From contig NZ_CALRWL010000022.1 of the NCBI RefSeq assembly GCF_943371865.1, forward strand, positions 19,461-83,460: a stretch of DNA of 64,000 nt, written 5' to 3'. The stretch is from Azorhizobium sp943371865 (lineage in GTDB: Bacteria; Pseudomonadota; Alphaproteobacteria; Rhizobiales; Xanthobacteraceae). Under the pieces are notes generated by a model. That model ran no database searches. It was not told the origin of the DNA and was given only the letters and a program-made list of their open reading frames with translations. The translations under genes and the position numbers were made by a program. Below, in pieces: positions 52,261-61,143 of the stretch. How positions within the stretch are numbered: position 1 is the first letter of the stretch; the number at the start of each line of letters is the position of its first letter.

Positions 52261-53579
52261 CGCCGGCAGCTGTACCGCTTCATGCTTACCAGCGCCGGTG
52301 GTTCCTCGATCGCAGCCGGTTCAAGATCGGCATGTACGCGCGCCAGACCGGAAAGACCTTCACCACCACCCTGGAGATCGTGGATCGCTGCTACGAGGCG
52401 GCTTTGCTCGGCCGCCGCGAACGGTGGGTGATCCTCTCCCGCGGGGAGCGTCAGGCGAAGGAAGCCATGGATGAGGGCATCAAGCTCCATTCCAAGGCCT
52501 ATAAAATGGCGATCGACGCCGCGGAGTACGATTGGAAAAGCGAGGACGGCTTCAGCTACAAGGCGCTTGAGGTGACCTTGCCCGGCGGCTCCCGCATCAC
52601 CGCCTTGCCCGCCAATCCGGATACCGCGCGCGGGTTTTCCGCCAATGCCTTTCTCGATGAGTTCGCCTTCCACCGGGACAGCAAGGCGATCTGGGGCGCG
52701 TTGTTCCCGGTGGTCTCCAAGGGCTGGGATCTGCGCGTCACGTCCACGCCCAACGGCAAGGGCAACAAATTCTACGAGTTGATGACCGCGAAGGATCAGA
52801 CCTGGTCGCGGCATCAGACCGATATCTATCAGGCTGTTGCGGACGGACTTCCCCGGAACGTGGATGAACTGCGCGAGGGCATGGCGGACGCCGACCTCTG
52901 GACGCAGGAATATGAGCTGCAATGGCTGGATGAGGCGAGCGCCTGGCTGTCCTACGACCTGATTTCCGCTGTGGAGGACCCAAGCGCCGGGAAGCCCTCG
53001 GGCTACCAGGGGGGCATCTGCTTCGTGGGCAGGGACATCGGCCGGCGCAACGACCTGCATGTCATCTGGGTCTGGGAACAGATCGGCGACGTGCTCTGGG
53101 AGCGCGAGCGGATCGAGCAGAAGCGCGCCACCTTCGCGGCCATGGATGAGGCCTTTGATGACGTGATGCGGCGCTATCGCGTCGGCCGGGCCTGCATCGA
53201 CCAGACCGGCATGGGTGAGAAAGTGGTTGAGGACGCGCAGCGGCGCTACGGCAGCCGCGTGGAGGGTGTCCTCTTTACCGGCCCCAGCAAGCTTGTGCTG
53301 GCCACGGCCGGCAAGGAGCGGTTCGAGGCCCGCACCGTGCGCATCAGCGAGGGGGATCCCGCGTTGCGCGCGGATCTGCACAAGCTGCGCAAGATCGCCT
53401 CCGCCACCGGCGCGCCGCGTTTCGTGGCCGAGCGGGATGATGACCATGCCGACCGCACCTGGGCGGCGTTCCTCGGCATCCACGCCGCCAGCGATCCTGC
53501 CGAATATGACTACCAGACCGGCTCCGACCTGGACGCTGGAGATGACGACGAGACCTCCGGAGGCCGCGCCTTATGGTGA
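52257..53579 (+). CDS. Large terminase, Mu gp28-like
   Basis: Packages DNA using ATP hydrolysis and cuts host-phage DNA at headful. 440 residues. Walker A-like ARQTGKT (residues 28-34), Walker B FLDEF (D134, E135), and nuclease aspartates in VGRDIGRRNDLHV, ACIDQTGMGEKV and AERDDDHADRTW. Overlaps the small subunit by 4 bp and the portal by 7 bp. Confidence 0.92.
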   Translation: MTPAAVPLHAYQRRWFLDRSRFKIGMYARQTGKTFTTTLEIVDRCYEAALLGRRERWVILSRGERQAKEAMDEGIKLHSKAYKMAIDAAEYDWKSEDGFSYKALEVTLPGGSRITALPANPDTARGFSANAFLDEFAFHRDSKAIWGALFPVVSKGWDLRVTSTPNGKGNKFYELMTAKDQTWSRHQTDIYQAVADGLPRNVDELREGMADADLWTQEYELQWLDEASAWLSYDLISAVEDPSAGKPSGYQGGICFVGRDIGRRNDLHVIWVWEQIGDVLWERERIEQKRATFAAMDEAFDDVMRRYRVGRACIDQTGMGEKVVEDAQRRYGSRVEGVLFTGPSKLVLATAGKERFEARTVRISEGDPALRADLHKLRKIASATGAPRFVAERDDDHADRTWAAFLGIHAASDPAEYDYQTGSDLDAGDDDETSGGRALW

Positions 53580-55171
53580 CCCCACAATTGCTCGGGCCGG
53601 ATGGCCGCCCGGTCTCATCCAAGAAGCTCGCCGAGGAGATCGCCACGCCCACGGTGGCCGGCGTGCGCCGGGTGGCGGAGGAGCGCGTCTCCTCCGGCCT
53701 CACGCCCAGCCGCCTGGCCGGCATCCTGCGCGATGCGCAGATGGGCCAGGCCCGCGCCTATCTGACCCTGGCCGAGGAGATGGAGGAGCGTTACCTGCAC
53801 TATGCCTCGGTGCTGATGACACGGAAGCTGCGCATCGCCGGCATCTCCCCCACCATGGAAGCGCCCAAGGGCGTGCCGGCCAAGATCATGGATGCGGTGG
53901 GCGAGCTGATCGCCGACACCGCCTTCCAGGAGGCGGCGGCGGCTTTGCTGGATGGCATCGGCAAAGGCTATTCGGTGGTGGAGATCGGCTGGGACTATCG
54001 CGACAAGCTCATTCGCCCGGTCTCCTTCACCTGGCGCGACCCGCGCTTCTTCCAGTTCGACCGGGTGACGCTCAGCGAGCTGCGCCTCGCGGTGGATGGC
54101 AAGATGGACGGCGAGGACCTGCCCAAGGCCCGCTTCATGGTGCACATGCCGGCGCCGCGCATGGGGCTGCCGATCCGGCGCGGCCTCGCCAGGCCGGCGA
54201 GCTGGGCCTATATGGTGCAGAGCTTCACCTTGCAGGACTGGTCGGCCTTCGCCGAGGTCTATGGCATCCCGTTCCGGGTGGGCAAATATGGCCCCGGCGC
54301 CAGCGAGGGCGACAAGCGCAAGCTGCTGCGGGCGGTGACCTCCATCGCCAATGACGCCGCCGCCATCATCCCGGAATCCATGCTGATCGAGTTCCATGAG
54401 GTGAACGGCTCGCGCGGCGAGCAGGTGTTCGGCAGCCTGATCGACTATACGGACGACAAGGTCTCGCTCATCACGCTCGGCCAGACCATGACCTCCAAGG
54501 ACGGTTCGTCCTACGGTCAGGCCAAGATCCACGACAAGGTGCGCATCGATATCGCCCAGGCGGACGGGCGCCAGTTGGGCCAGACGGTGAACCGCGACCT
54601 GATCCAGTGGTTCGTGGCCATGAACTTCGGCCCGCAGCCGCTCTATCCCAAGGCGGAATGGCCGGTGACCGAGCCGGAGGACATCGCCGCTCTGGCGGAT
54701 GCGGTGGCCCGGCTGGTGCCGGTGGGGCTGAAGGTGAGCCAGCGGGAGATCCGCGACCGTATGGGGCTGTCGGAGCCGGGGGAGGATGACGAACTCCTCC
54801 AGGCGTCCGCGGCCGCCCCTGAAGCCAAGCCGCCGGCCGAGACGCCGCCCGAGCCCAAGGCCAAGCAGCTCGCCGCCCATGGCGCCGGCTGCGCCTGCGG
54901 CACCTGCACGCCGCCCGCCTTGCTTCTGGCGCCCGGCGACGTTCCGGACGGCATCGCCTTGACCGATGCCGCCTTCGCGGACGCCCTGGAGGACTGGCAG
55001 GACATCTCCGATCCCTTGCTCGATCCTCTGCGCCAGGTGCTGGCCACCGCCACCTCCTTCGACGAGGCCCTGACCCTGCTGGAAGCGCGGGGGCCTGATG
55101 GGGCGCGCCTGGCCGACGCACTTGCCCAAGCCACCGCCATTGCGCGGGGCATTGGCGACGGGACGGACTGA
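53573..55171 (+). CDS. DUF935 portal protein, Mu gp29-like
   Basis: 532 residues. DNA entry and exit ring of the head. The conserved core runs from RMAGIL-like region through SLIDYTDDKVSLITLGQTMTS to LIQWFVAMNFG, with a variable C-terminal region containing a Cys-x-Cys-x2-Cys cluster (GAGCACGTCTPP). Family assignment is secure from order and motifs. Confidence 0.9.
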   Translation: MVTPQLLGPDGRPVSSKKLAEEIATPTVAGVRRVAEERVSSGLTPSRLAGILRDAQMGQARAYLTLAEEMEERYLHYASVLMTRKLRIAGISPTMEAPKGVPAKIMDAVGELIADTAFQEAAAALLDGIGKGYSVVEIGWDYRDKLIRPVSFTWRDPRFFQFDRVTLSELRLAVDGKMDGEDLPKARFMVHMPAPRMGLPIRRGLARPASWAYMVQSFTLQDWSAFAEVYGIPFRVGKYGPGASEGDKRKLLRAVTSIANDAAAIIPESMLIEFHEVNGSRGEQVFGSLIDYTDDKVSLITLGQTMTSKDGSSYGQAKIHDKVRIDIAQADGRQLGQTVNRDLIQWFVAMNFGPQPLYPKAEWPVTEPEDIAALADAVARLVPVGLKVSQREIRDRMGLSEPGEDDELLQASAAAPEAKPPAETPPEPKAKQLAAHGAGCACGTCTPPALLLAPGDVPDGIALTDAAFADALEDWQDISDPLLDPLRQVLATATSFDEALTLLEARGPDGARLADALAQATAIARGIGDGTD

Positions 55172-55174
55172 GCC

Positions 55175-56404
55175 ATGGCCGAGATCACCCGCGGCTTCGG
55201 GCCGCCGCCGGAGGTGACGCGCTATCTGGACGACAAGGGCCTGAAGCCCGGCTTTCACTGGCAGGACGTCTGGCAGCAGGAACATGCCCACGCCTTCACC
55301 GTGGCCAAGGCGGTGGAGAGCGAACTGCTCACCACCTTCAAGGCCTCCATCGCCACGGCGCAGCGAGAGGGCCTGGGCTTTGAGACCTGGCGCACCCAGG
55401 TGGTGGCGGATCTCCAGCGCATCGGCTGGGGCGGCTTGCGGATGGTGGCCGATCCCTCGGGCGACCATCCGGACACGGCGGTGGACTTCACCGCCCCGAA
55501 CCGGCTCAAGACCATCTTCTGGGGCAACATGGCCTCGGCCCGTGCCGCCGGCCAGTGGGAGCGGGCGCAGCGGACCAAAAAGGCGCTGCCCTATCTGCTC
55601 TATGTGCGCACCACGGCGGCCGACCCGCGCAAGGAGCATCTGGCCTGGGTGGGCATCATCCTGCCCGTGGACGATCCGTTCTGGGCCAGCCACTTCCCGC
55701 CCAACGGCTGGCTGTGCAAATGCACCGTGCGCCAGATCACCGGCCGGGAGCGCGACGATCTGCTGGCCCGCATCCCGGCCAATGATAATGACATCCGCTA
55801 TTCCGCCGAGCGGCCGGTGATCGAGACGCGCGCAGTCACCAACAAGCGCAGCGGCGAGATCGTGCATGTGCCGGTGGGCATCGATCCCGGCTGGGGCGGC
55901 AATCCGGGGCTGGCCCGCGTGAAGGGCGTGCTTCGTGCCCTGGAGCAGTCCCTGGTGGACGCCGCACCCGCCGATGCCGCCCGCACCCTGGAGCAGCTCT
56001 GGGACAGCCCCTGGACGCGGGTGGTGAGCCGCCTGCCGGACGACCAGGCCCGCCAGGTGTGGCTGCCGGCGGGCGTCTCGCCCAGGCTTCAGGCCGAGAT
56101 GGGAGCGAAGTCGCCGCTGGTCTCCATCAATGGGGCGGATGTGGCGGCGCGGGCCAATCATGATGGCCGGTACAAGGACGGGCGCAGCTATGAGGATCTG
56201 CGCCGGCTGCCGCAGGCCATTGCCGAGGGGACGGTGGTGGCGGACAAGAACCCGAAGCGGCGGGCGGTTCTCTTCAATCTTGGCAGCGCGTGGTGGCGGG
56301 CGATCGTCACCAGATCGGAAAATGGCTTTCTCCGGGCCATCTCCATGCACCGGCGCGACGTGCAGCCAAGCCTGAAGGCGGTGCGAGCATTGGAAGAGGA
56401 GTAG
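55175..56404 (+). CDS. Mu gpF-like minor head / morphogenesis protein
   Basis: 409 residues, SPP1 gp7-type. The core motif around NGWLCKCTVRQITGRE (Cys-x-Cys) and the preceding WVGIILPVDDPFWASHFPP are family-typical. A C-terminal DUF-like extension follows. It is 3 bp after the portal gene. The next gene is separated by 373 bp, an unusual gap for this region. Confidence 0.88.
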   Translation: MAEITRGFGPPPEVTRYLDDKGLKPGFHWQDVWQQEHAHAFTVAKAVESELLTTFKASIATAQREGLGFETWRTQVVADLQRIGWGGLRMVADPSGDHPDTAVDFTAPNRLKTIFWGNMASARAAGQWERAQRTKKALPYLLYVRTTAADPRKEHLAWVGIILPVDDPFWASHFPPNGWLCKCTVRQITGRERDDLLARIPANDNDIRYSAERPVIETRAVTNKRSGEIVHVPVGIDPGWGGNPGLARVKGVLRALEQSLVDAAPADAARTLEQLWDSPWTRVVSRLPDDQARQVWLPAGVSPRLQAEMGAKSPLVSINGADVAARANHDGRYKDGRSYEDLRRLPQAIAEGTVVADKNPKRRAVLFNLGSAWWRAIVTRSENGFLRAISMHRRDVQPSLKAVRALEEE

Positions 56405-56777
56405 CGCGGCGGGGAGGAGCCGAATCCCCTTTCAGGGCATCCCTCCAGCGGGCAATCGAGGCCAACGGACTTCGCCGCCGTGCTCTGATGATTATGCCCC
56501 TCCCGCCGGCGGGTTTCAATCACGATGCAATTTGCCATTAGGGCAACGCTCAGGGGCCTTCGACAGCTGAGGCTGTGCCGAAGGCGCTGAAAACCCGAAA
56601 TGCCCGCCACAGGCTTTCAATACCCCTTTAATGGGCGCGGTACGCGCGAGATGGTGGCGCCCATCGACATGAGCGGCTAGGGTCAGCCATAATTCCTGCA
56701 TCGGTGATTTGCCCTGATGCGACGGGGCGACAGCTGTCGCCCGTGATCCGCGCCCGCCGACCCGGCATGGTCGGGGC
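56405..56777. other. 373-bp noncoding gap in head region with inverted repeats
   Basis: No supported coding frame. It contains an inverted repeat GCCTTCGACAG / CTGTGCCGAAGGC at 56556-56585 and a perfect 18-bp palindrome GGGCGACAGCTGTCGCCC at 56725-56742, 35 bp before the protease gene. Mu has gene G at this position; here a G-like gene lies later at 59987. The gap may be a remnant of that rearrangement or hold a promoter. Confidence 0.55.
56725..56742. promoter_or_regulatory. Perfect 18-bp palindrome upstream of head protease gene
   Basis: GGGCGACAGCTGTCGCCC has no unpaired loop bases, so a protein-binding site is more likely than a terminator. Its position, 35 bp before the gene start, suits an operator or activator site. 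Confidence 0.4.
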
Positions 56778-57728
56778 ATGTCGAACGCCGTCCACACCCA
56801 CATCCTGACCGTTCTCGCCGCCGGCTCCACGGACGCCGCGCCCGAACGCATCATGCTGTTCCCGCAGGGCGGCGCGATCCGCACCCGCGACGGCCGGGCC
56901 TTTGCCATCGATTTTGCCCGGCTCATGGCCCGCTTCCAGGCCGATGGCCTGAAGGTGCCGCTGGACATCAACCACGCCACCGAGATCCTGGCGCCGAAGG
57001 GCGAGCGGGCGGACCCGGTGGGGTTCGTCACTGCCCTGGAGCAGGACGGTGCGGCGCTTTATGGCCGGGTGGAGTGGATTGACCCGGCGAACGCGCCCGC
57101 GCTGCTCAAGGCTTACCCTTATGTCTCGCCGGCCTTTCCCGCCCCGAACGGCGAGGCGCTGTGGCTCAAAAGCGTGGCGCTGGTGGCATCCCCGGCGCTC
57201 GCCGCGCAGCCGGCTTTGGCCCAGGCCGATCCGTCCCACATCCCGGAGATCCCCATGAAAACCGTGCTTGCCGCGCTTGGCCTGGCCGAGACCGCGAGCG
57301 AGGCCGAGTGCCTTGCCGCCGTCACCACCCTGAAGACCACCGCCGATCCCGCTGTCTATGTGCCCATGGCGGTGCATGAGGAGACGGTGGCCAAGCTCGC
57401 CGCCGTTTCCACCGAGCTGGACACCCTGCGCGGCACCCAGCGCACCACCAAGGTGGAGGCGGTGATCGAGGGTGCACTGCAGGCCAAGAAGATCCTGCCG
57501 GCGCAGCGCGATCATTACGCCGCGCTCTGCGCCACCGATGCCGGCCTTGCCGCCGTGGAGCAGCTGCTGGCCAGCGCCCCGGAGCTGCTGGGCGCGTCCG
57601 GCCTCGGCGGCAAGACACCCCCGGACGGCGATCCCGCGCTGCTCAGCGCCGAGGACCGCGAGGTGATCCGCCAGCTGGGCCTCAGCGAGGCTGAGTTCCG
57701 CGCCGCCAACGGCCTCCCGGCCGCCTGA
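56778..57728 (+). CDS. Head maturation protease, Mu gpI-like, with embedded scaffold region
   Basis: 316 residues. The N-terminal half (about 1-150) is the Mu-I protease type: LKVPLDINHATEI, GFVTALEQDGAALYGRVEW and VSPAF are characteristic. The C-terminal half, after residue 159, is helical and acidic, as expected of scaffold. In Mu, I and Z share the scaffold part through an internal start, and the same is visible here. Confidence 0.87.
   Translation: MSNAVHTHILTVLAAGSTDAAPERIMLFPQGGAIRTRDGRAFAIDFARLMARFQADGLKVPLDINHATEILAPKGERADPVGFVTALEQDGAALYGRVEWIDPANAPALLKAYPYVSPAFPAPNGEALWLKSVALVASPALAAQPALAQADPSHIPEIPMKTVLAALGLAETASEAECLAAVTTLKTTADPAVYVPMAVHEETVAKLAAVSTELDTLRGTQRTTKVEAVIEGALQAKKILPAQRDHYAALCATDAGLAAVEQLLASAPELLGASGLGGKTPPDGDPALLSAEDREVIRQLGLSEAEFRAANGLPAA
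57255..57728 (+). CDS. Nested scaffold protein, Mu gpZ-like, same frame as protease
   Basis: 157 residues from the in-frame ATG 57255 within the protease gene. GGAG lies six bases upstream (GGAGATCCCC), the same ribosome-site sequence as before the DUF1320 start at 59514. The product (MKTVLAALGLAETASEAE) would be the scaffold alone. By analogy with Mu I/Z this is probably expressed; not proven. Confidence 0.7.
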   Translation: MKTVLAALGLAETASEAECLAAVTTLKTTADPAVYVPMAVHEETVAKLAAVSTELDTLRGTQRTTKVEAVIEGALQAKKILPAQRDHYAALCATDAGLAAVEQLLASAPELLGASGLGGKTPPDGDPALLSAEDREVIRQLGLSEAEFRAANGLPAA

Positions 57729-57750
57729 TCGTTAGAAAGGCTTCCCCATC

Positions 57751-58158
57751 ATGGTCGCGCTCACCGCCCCCCGCGTCGTGTCCGAGAAGGCCGGCGTCAC
57801 CTCCACCGCCCCCGTCGCCGCCGACGTGGTGATCTATGGCGGAGCCGTCACCGTCAGCGAGGGCGGCCTCGCCAAGCCGGGCAAGACCGGCCTTGGCCTG
57901 ATCGTGCTCGGCATAGCGGATGCCACCGCCGACAATGCCGGCGGGGCCGATGGCGCCATCAACATCACCACCCGGCGCGGCACCTTCCGCCTGTTCAACC
58001 TCGCCACCGATGCGGTCACCGCCGCCGATATCGGCAAGCCCTGCTTCCTGGTGGATGACCAGACCGTGGCGAAGACGCATGGCGGCAACACCCGTTCGCA
58101 AGCCGGCGCGGTGATCGACCTGGACGCCCAGGGCGTCTGGGTCCGCCTCGGCTTCTGA
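57751..58158 (+). CDS. DUF2190-like head decoration protein
   Basis: 135 residues, beta-rich and alanine-rich. The stretch SEKAGVTSTAPVAADVVIYGGAVTVSEGG is typical of small decoration proteins lying between protease/scaffold and capsid genes. Assignment rests on position and composition more than on motifs. Confidence 0.65.
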   Translation: MVALTAPRVVSEKAGVTSTAPVAADVVIYGGAVTVSEGGLAKPGKTGLGLIVLGIADATADNAGGADGAINITTRRGTFRLFNLATDAVTAADIGKPCFLVDDQTVAKTHGGNTRSQAGAVIDLDAQGVWVRLGF

Positions 58159-58187
58159 TCCCAACCTCCTGATAGAGCGAGAGCCCC

Positions 58188-59090
58188 ATGCCCCGCGTCG
58201 TCACGCCCGATCTGATCTCGGCCATCAACAAGGGCTTCAAGACCAATTTCCAGAAGGGTTTTGCGGGCGTTTCCGCGCTCTACACCACCCTGTGCACCGT
58301 GGTGCCGTCCACCTCGTCGGAAGAGACCTATGGCTGGCTGGGCGACATCCCCAAGATGCGGGAATGGATCGGCGACCGCCAGGTACACGGCCTGCGGTCG
58401 CACGGCTATGCCATCAAGAACCGCAAGTTCGAGCTGACGGTCTCGGTCAGCCGCGACGACATCGAGGACGACAGGCTCGGCATCTATGCCCCGCGCTTCG
58501 AGCTGCTGGGCCAGGCCGCCGCCGAGCATCCCGACGACCTCGTGTTCGGCGAGCTGATCCCGGCCGCCTGGTCCACCCCCTGCTATGACGGCCAGCCGTT
58601 CTTCGACGCTGACCATCCGGTGGGGATGCCCGGCGCGCAGACCACCGTGTCCAACGTCCAGGCGGGCACCGACGAGCCCTGGATGCTGCTGGACCTCAGT
58701 CGGCCGCTGAAGCCGTTCATTTTCCAGAAGCGGCGGGATTACAATTTCGTCGCCAAGGAGGACGCCAAGTCCAGCGACCGCGTCTTCGACTCCGACGAAT
58801 ATGTCTATGGCTCGGACGCCCGCGTCGGTGCCGGCTATGGCTTCTGGCAAATGGGCTTCGGCTCCAAGGCGCCGCTGACGCCGGAGAACCTGCGTGCCGC
58901 CTGGAACGCCATGACCGGCTTCAAGAGCGACAACGGCACGCCGCTGGGCACGTCTCCCACCCACCTGGTGGTGGGCAACACCAATTTCTTCGCCGCCAAG
59001 GACATCCTGGAAAAGGAGGTCATCGACGGCTCCACCAACACCAACCGCAATCTGGTGACGCTGATCCGCGCGCCGAAGCTGGCGGCGTGA
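58188..59090 (+). CDS. Major capsid protein, Mu gpT-like
   Basis: 300 residues. ALYTTLCTVVPSTSSEETYGWLG and IKNRKFELTVSVSRDDIEDD near the N-terminus and YGSDARVGAGYGFWQMGFGS in the middle are typical of Mu T. Forms the head shell. Preceded by a GAGAGCCCC ribosome site. Confidence 0.92.
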   Translation: MPRVVTPDLISAINKGFKTNFQKGFAGVSALYTTLCTVVPSTSSEETYGWLGDIPKMREWIGDRQVHGLRSHGYAIKNRKFELTVSVSRDDIEDDRLGIYAPRFELLGQAAAEHPDDLVFGELIPAAWSTPCYDGQPFFDADHPVGMPGAQTTVSNVQAGTDEPWMLLDLSRPLKPFIFQKRRDYNFVAKEDAKSSDRVFDSDEYVYGSDARVGAGYGFWQMGFGSKAPLTPENLRAAWNAMTGFKSDNGTPLGTSPTHLVVGNTNFFAAKDILEKEVIDGSTNTNRNLVTLIRAPKLAA

Positions 59091-59123
59091 TCGCCCCCAT
59101 TCACCCGAACCTTGAGGACGGTC

Positions 59124-59402
59124 ATGGCCAAGGCTCCCGCCACTTCCACCTTCACCGAGGCAGTCAGCACGGACACCGAGCCGTGCCTGCGTGTCACCGC
59201 TCCCGGCGGCGCCCGCTGGCGCGCCGGCCTGTCCTTCAGCCGCGCACCTGTCGATCTCGGCACGGCCGAGATCGAGGCCGCAGCCAAGGCCAAGGGCCTC
59301 ACGCCGGAGGCTCTGGTCGAGCTGCTGCGCTCCGACCCCGCGCTCGCCGTCGTTCCCCACCGCCGCCCCATTCCCCCGCCCGAGGCCTCCCCCGAGGCCT
59401 GA
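59124..59402 (+). CDS. Mu gp35-like small phage protein
   Basis: 92 residues. The central part (LRVTAPGGARWRAGLSFSRAPVDL) and helical C-terminus (TPEALVELLRSDPALAV) match the HI1506-related proteins next to Mu-like capsids. TGAGGACGGTC supports ATG 59124. Function unknown. Confidence 0.72.
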   Translation: MAKAPATSTFTEAVSTDTEPCLRVTAPGGARWRAGLSFSRAPVDLGTAEIEAAAKAKGLTPEALVELLRSDPALAVVPHRRPIPPPEASPEA

Positions 59403-59408
59403 GGCGCC

Positions 59409-59488
59409 GGGGACCAAAGCCCCCACCTGCCATGGTCCCCGATGCCATCCCTTGGCATCCCCGGCCGGGACGGTTCGCCGCCCCGGCC
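59409..59488. repeat. Three tandem hairpins between gp35-like and DUF1320 genes
   Basis: Hairpin 1: GGGGACCA (59409-59416) with TGGTCCCC (59433-59440). Hairpin 2: GATGCCA (59441-59447) with TGGCATC (59453-59459). Hairpin 3: GGCCGGGACGG (59463-59473), TTCG loop, CCGCCCCGGCC (59478-59488), one mismatch. Could be a terminator or RNA-processing element separating head and connector genes. Confidence 0.6.
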
Positions 59489-59513
59489 ATCTTCAGATCC
59501 CAAGGAGATCCCC

Positions 59514-59990
59514 ATGGCCGCCCCGTTCGCCACCCTTGACCAGTTGTCCGCCCGGCATCCGGCGGAACTGACGCTGCTGGCGGCGGACGAGACCACCGGC
59601 TTGCGGGATGATGGCCGGGTGGATGCGGCCTTGCGCGATGCCTCGGTGGAGGTGCGCAGCATCCTTCAGGCCCGCTACACGCCGACCGATCTTGGTGCCG
59701 TGGATGAAGGCTCGGCCGAGATCCTGGCCGTCTACACCATGGACATCGCGCTCTATCGGGTGGCGCTGTCCTTTGCCCGCTCCAGCGACCGGCTGAAGGA
59801 GGGCTATGAGAATGCGGTGAAGCGCCTCGAGGCCATCGCCTCCGGTAAGGGCGCGCTCACCATCGCCGCCGGCAGCGCTGCCCCGGCGCCCACCGATGCG
59901 GACGAGGCGGGCGAGATCGGGCCGAACGGCGTTGTCATCGACGTGCCGCCGCGCATCTTCTCCCGTGCCAGTTTCGGGGGCCGGTCATGA
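59514..59990 (+). CDS. DUF1320 protein, Mu gp36-like (head-tail connector)
   Basis: 158 residues, helical, with DDGRVDAALRDASVEVRSILQARYTP and MDIALYRVA typical of the family. It probably belongs to the head-tail joint. AAGGAGATCCCC gives a strong ribosome site for ATG 59514. Overlaps the next gene by 4 bp. Confidence 0.87.
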   Translation: MAAPFATLDQLSARHPAELTLLAADETTGLRDDGRVDAALRDASVEVRSILQARYTPTDLGAVDEGSAEILAVYTMDIALYRVALSFARSSDRLKEGYENAVKRLEAIASGKGALTIAAGSAAPAPTDADEAGEIGPNGVVIDVPPRIFSRASFGGRS

Positions 59991-60472
59991 GCACCGGTAT
60001 CTCCATCACCGTGGATGCCGCCGACTTCGGCCCGGTGGTGGCCAAGCTCATGAAGCTGGCGCGCTTCGACGGCAGCGGGCTGATGTCGGCCATCGGCGCC
60101 CTGGGCGAGAGCCAGACCCGGCGCCGCATCGAGAGCGAGAAGACCGCGCCCGATGGCACCCCCTGGAAGCCCAACCATAACGGCAGCTCCATCCTGCTGG
60201 AGACTGGTCAGCACCTGCTGGGCTCGGTGGCCTGGACCTCATCCGCCGATGAGACCGAATGGGGCGCGTCCTGGCAATATGCCCATGTCCACCAGGATGG
60301 CGCGGTCATCAAACCCAAGACGGCCAAGGCCCTGGCCTTCATGGCCGGTGGCGAGGTGATGCTGGCCAAACAGGTCACTGTCCCGGCGCGGCCTTTCATC
60401 GGCTTGTCGGGCGACAATCGCACCGAGATCCTGGATCTGGTCACCGACGTGTTCGGAGGGCTGCTGGCATGA
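59987..60472 (+). CDS. Phage virion morphogenesis protein (Mu G / tail completion type)
   Basis: 161 residues. The signature RIESEKTAPDGTPWKPN followed by LLETGQHLLGSVAW is that of the PF05069 family, which includes Mu G. In Mu the gene is between F and I; here it follows the DUF1320 gene, which is the placement common in P2-like and other mosaics. Confidence 0.87.
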   Translation: MSTGISITVDAADFGPVVAKLMKLARFDGSGLMSAIGALGESQTRRRIESEKTAPDGTPWKPNHNGSSILLETGQHLLGSVAWTSSADETEWGASWQYAHVHQDGAVIKPKTAKALAFMAGGEVMLAKQVTVPARPFIGLSGDNRTEILDLVTDVFGGLLA

Positions 60473-61143
60473 TCGCGCCCGCTCCCATCGCTCCAGTTCC
60501 TCTGGCCGATCTCATCGCCGCCGATCCGGTCCAGGCGCTCAAGGCGGCGGTTGTGGCCCGCCTCGCTGCGCTGCTGCCGGGCGTCAAGGTGGTGTCCCAT
60601 CCGGGGCGCATCGACATTGCCGATGTGGTGGCGAAGTCCGTGGTGGCTGCCCCCGGCATCGCCGTCGGCTGGTCGCGCATCCGCGCCCGCCGGCTGCTGG
60701 ACGGCGGCTATGGGCTGGCGGTGGAGTTCGCCGCTTATGTGGTGACCGAGGATGCGGTCATTGCCGGCCGCCGCGTCGAGCGCGAGACGCTGGGCCTCGC
60801 CATCGGCCACCGGCTGCTGGCCATCCTGGAAGATGCGGAGGCGCAGACCTGGGGCGCCATTGGCGTCCTCGGCCTGGTGCTCCCGCCGGAGGCCGATCCG
60901 GCCCCCGAGCTGAAGCCCATGTTCACCGTGCGCGATGCGGCGGCGGGCGCGGCTTATTATGCCGTCACCTGGACGCAGTGCGTGGCGGATCTCGGCCGCA
61001 GCCTGTTCGCCTCCGACCGGCCCACGGTGACCGATCTGGACGGCACTGGCACGACGCCCTTTGCCGATGTGCAGTTCCCCGACCAGATCCCGCCGGAGGT
61101 GCTGGCGCTGCTGGCCCAGGAGAGCGCCGATGGCCCTGCTTGA
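60469..61143 (+). CDS. DUF1834-type protein, Mu gp37-like
   Basis: 224 residues. Likely tail terminator or connector. The N-terminal (ALKAAVVARLAALLPGVKVVSHPG) and beta-rich middle part fit the Mu gp37 family. Its 3' end overlaps the baseplate V-like gene by 14 bp. Family confidence is moderate. Confidence 0.7.
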   Translation: MIAPAPIAPVPLADLIAADPVQALKAAVVARLAALLPGVKVVSHPGRIDIADVVAKSVVAAPGIAVGWSRIRARRLLDGGYGLAVEFAAYVVTEDAVIAGRRVERETLGLAIGHRLLAILEDAEAQTWGAIGVLGLVLPPEADPAPELKPMFTVRDAAAGAAYYAVTWTQCVADLGRSLFASDRPTVTDLDGTGTTPFADVQFPDQIPPEVLALLAQESADGPA

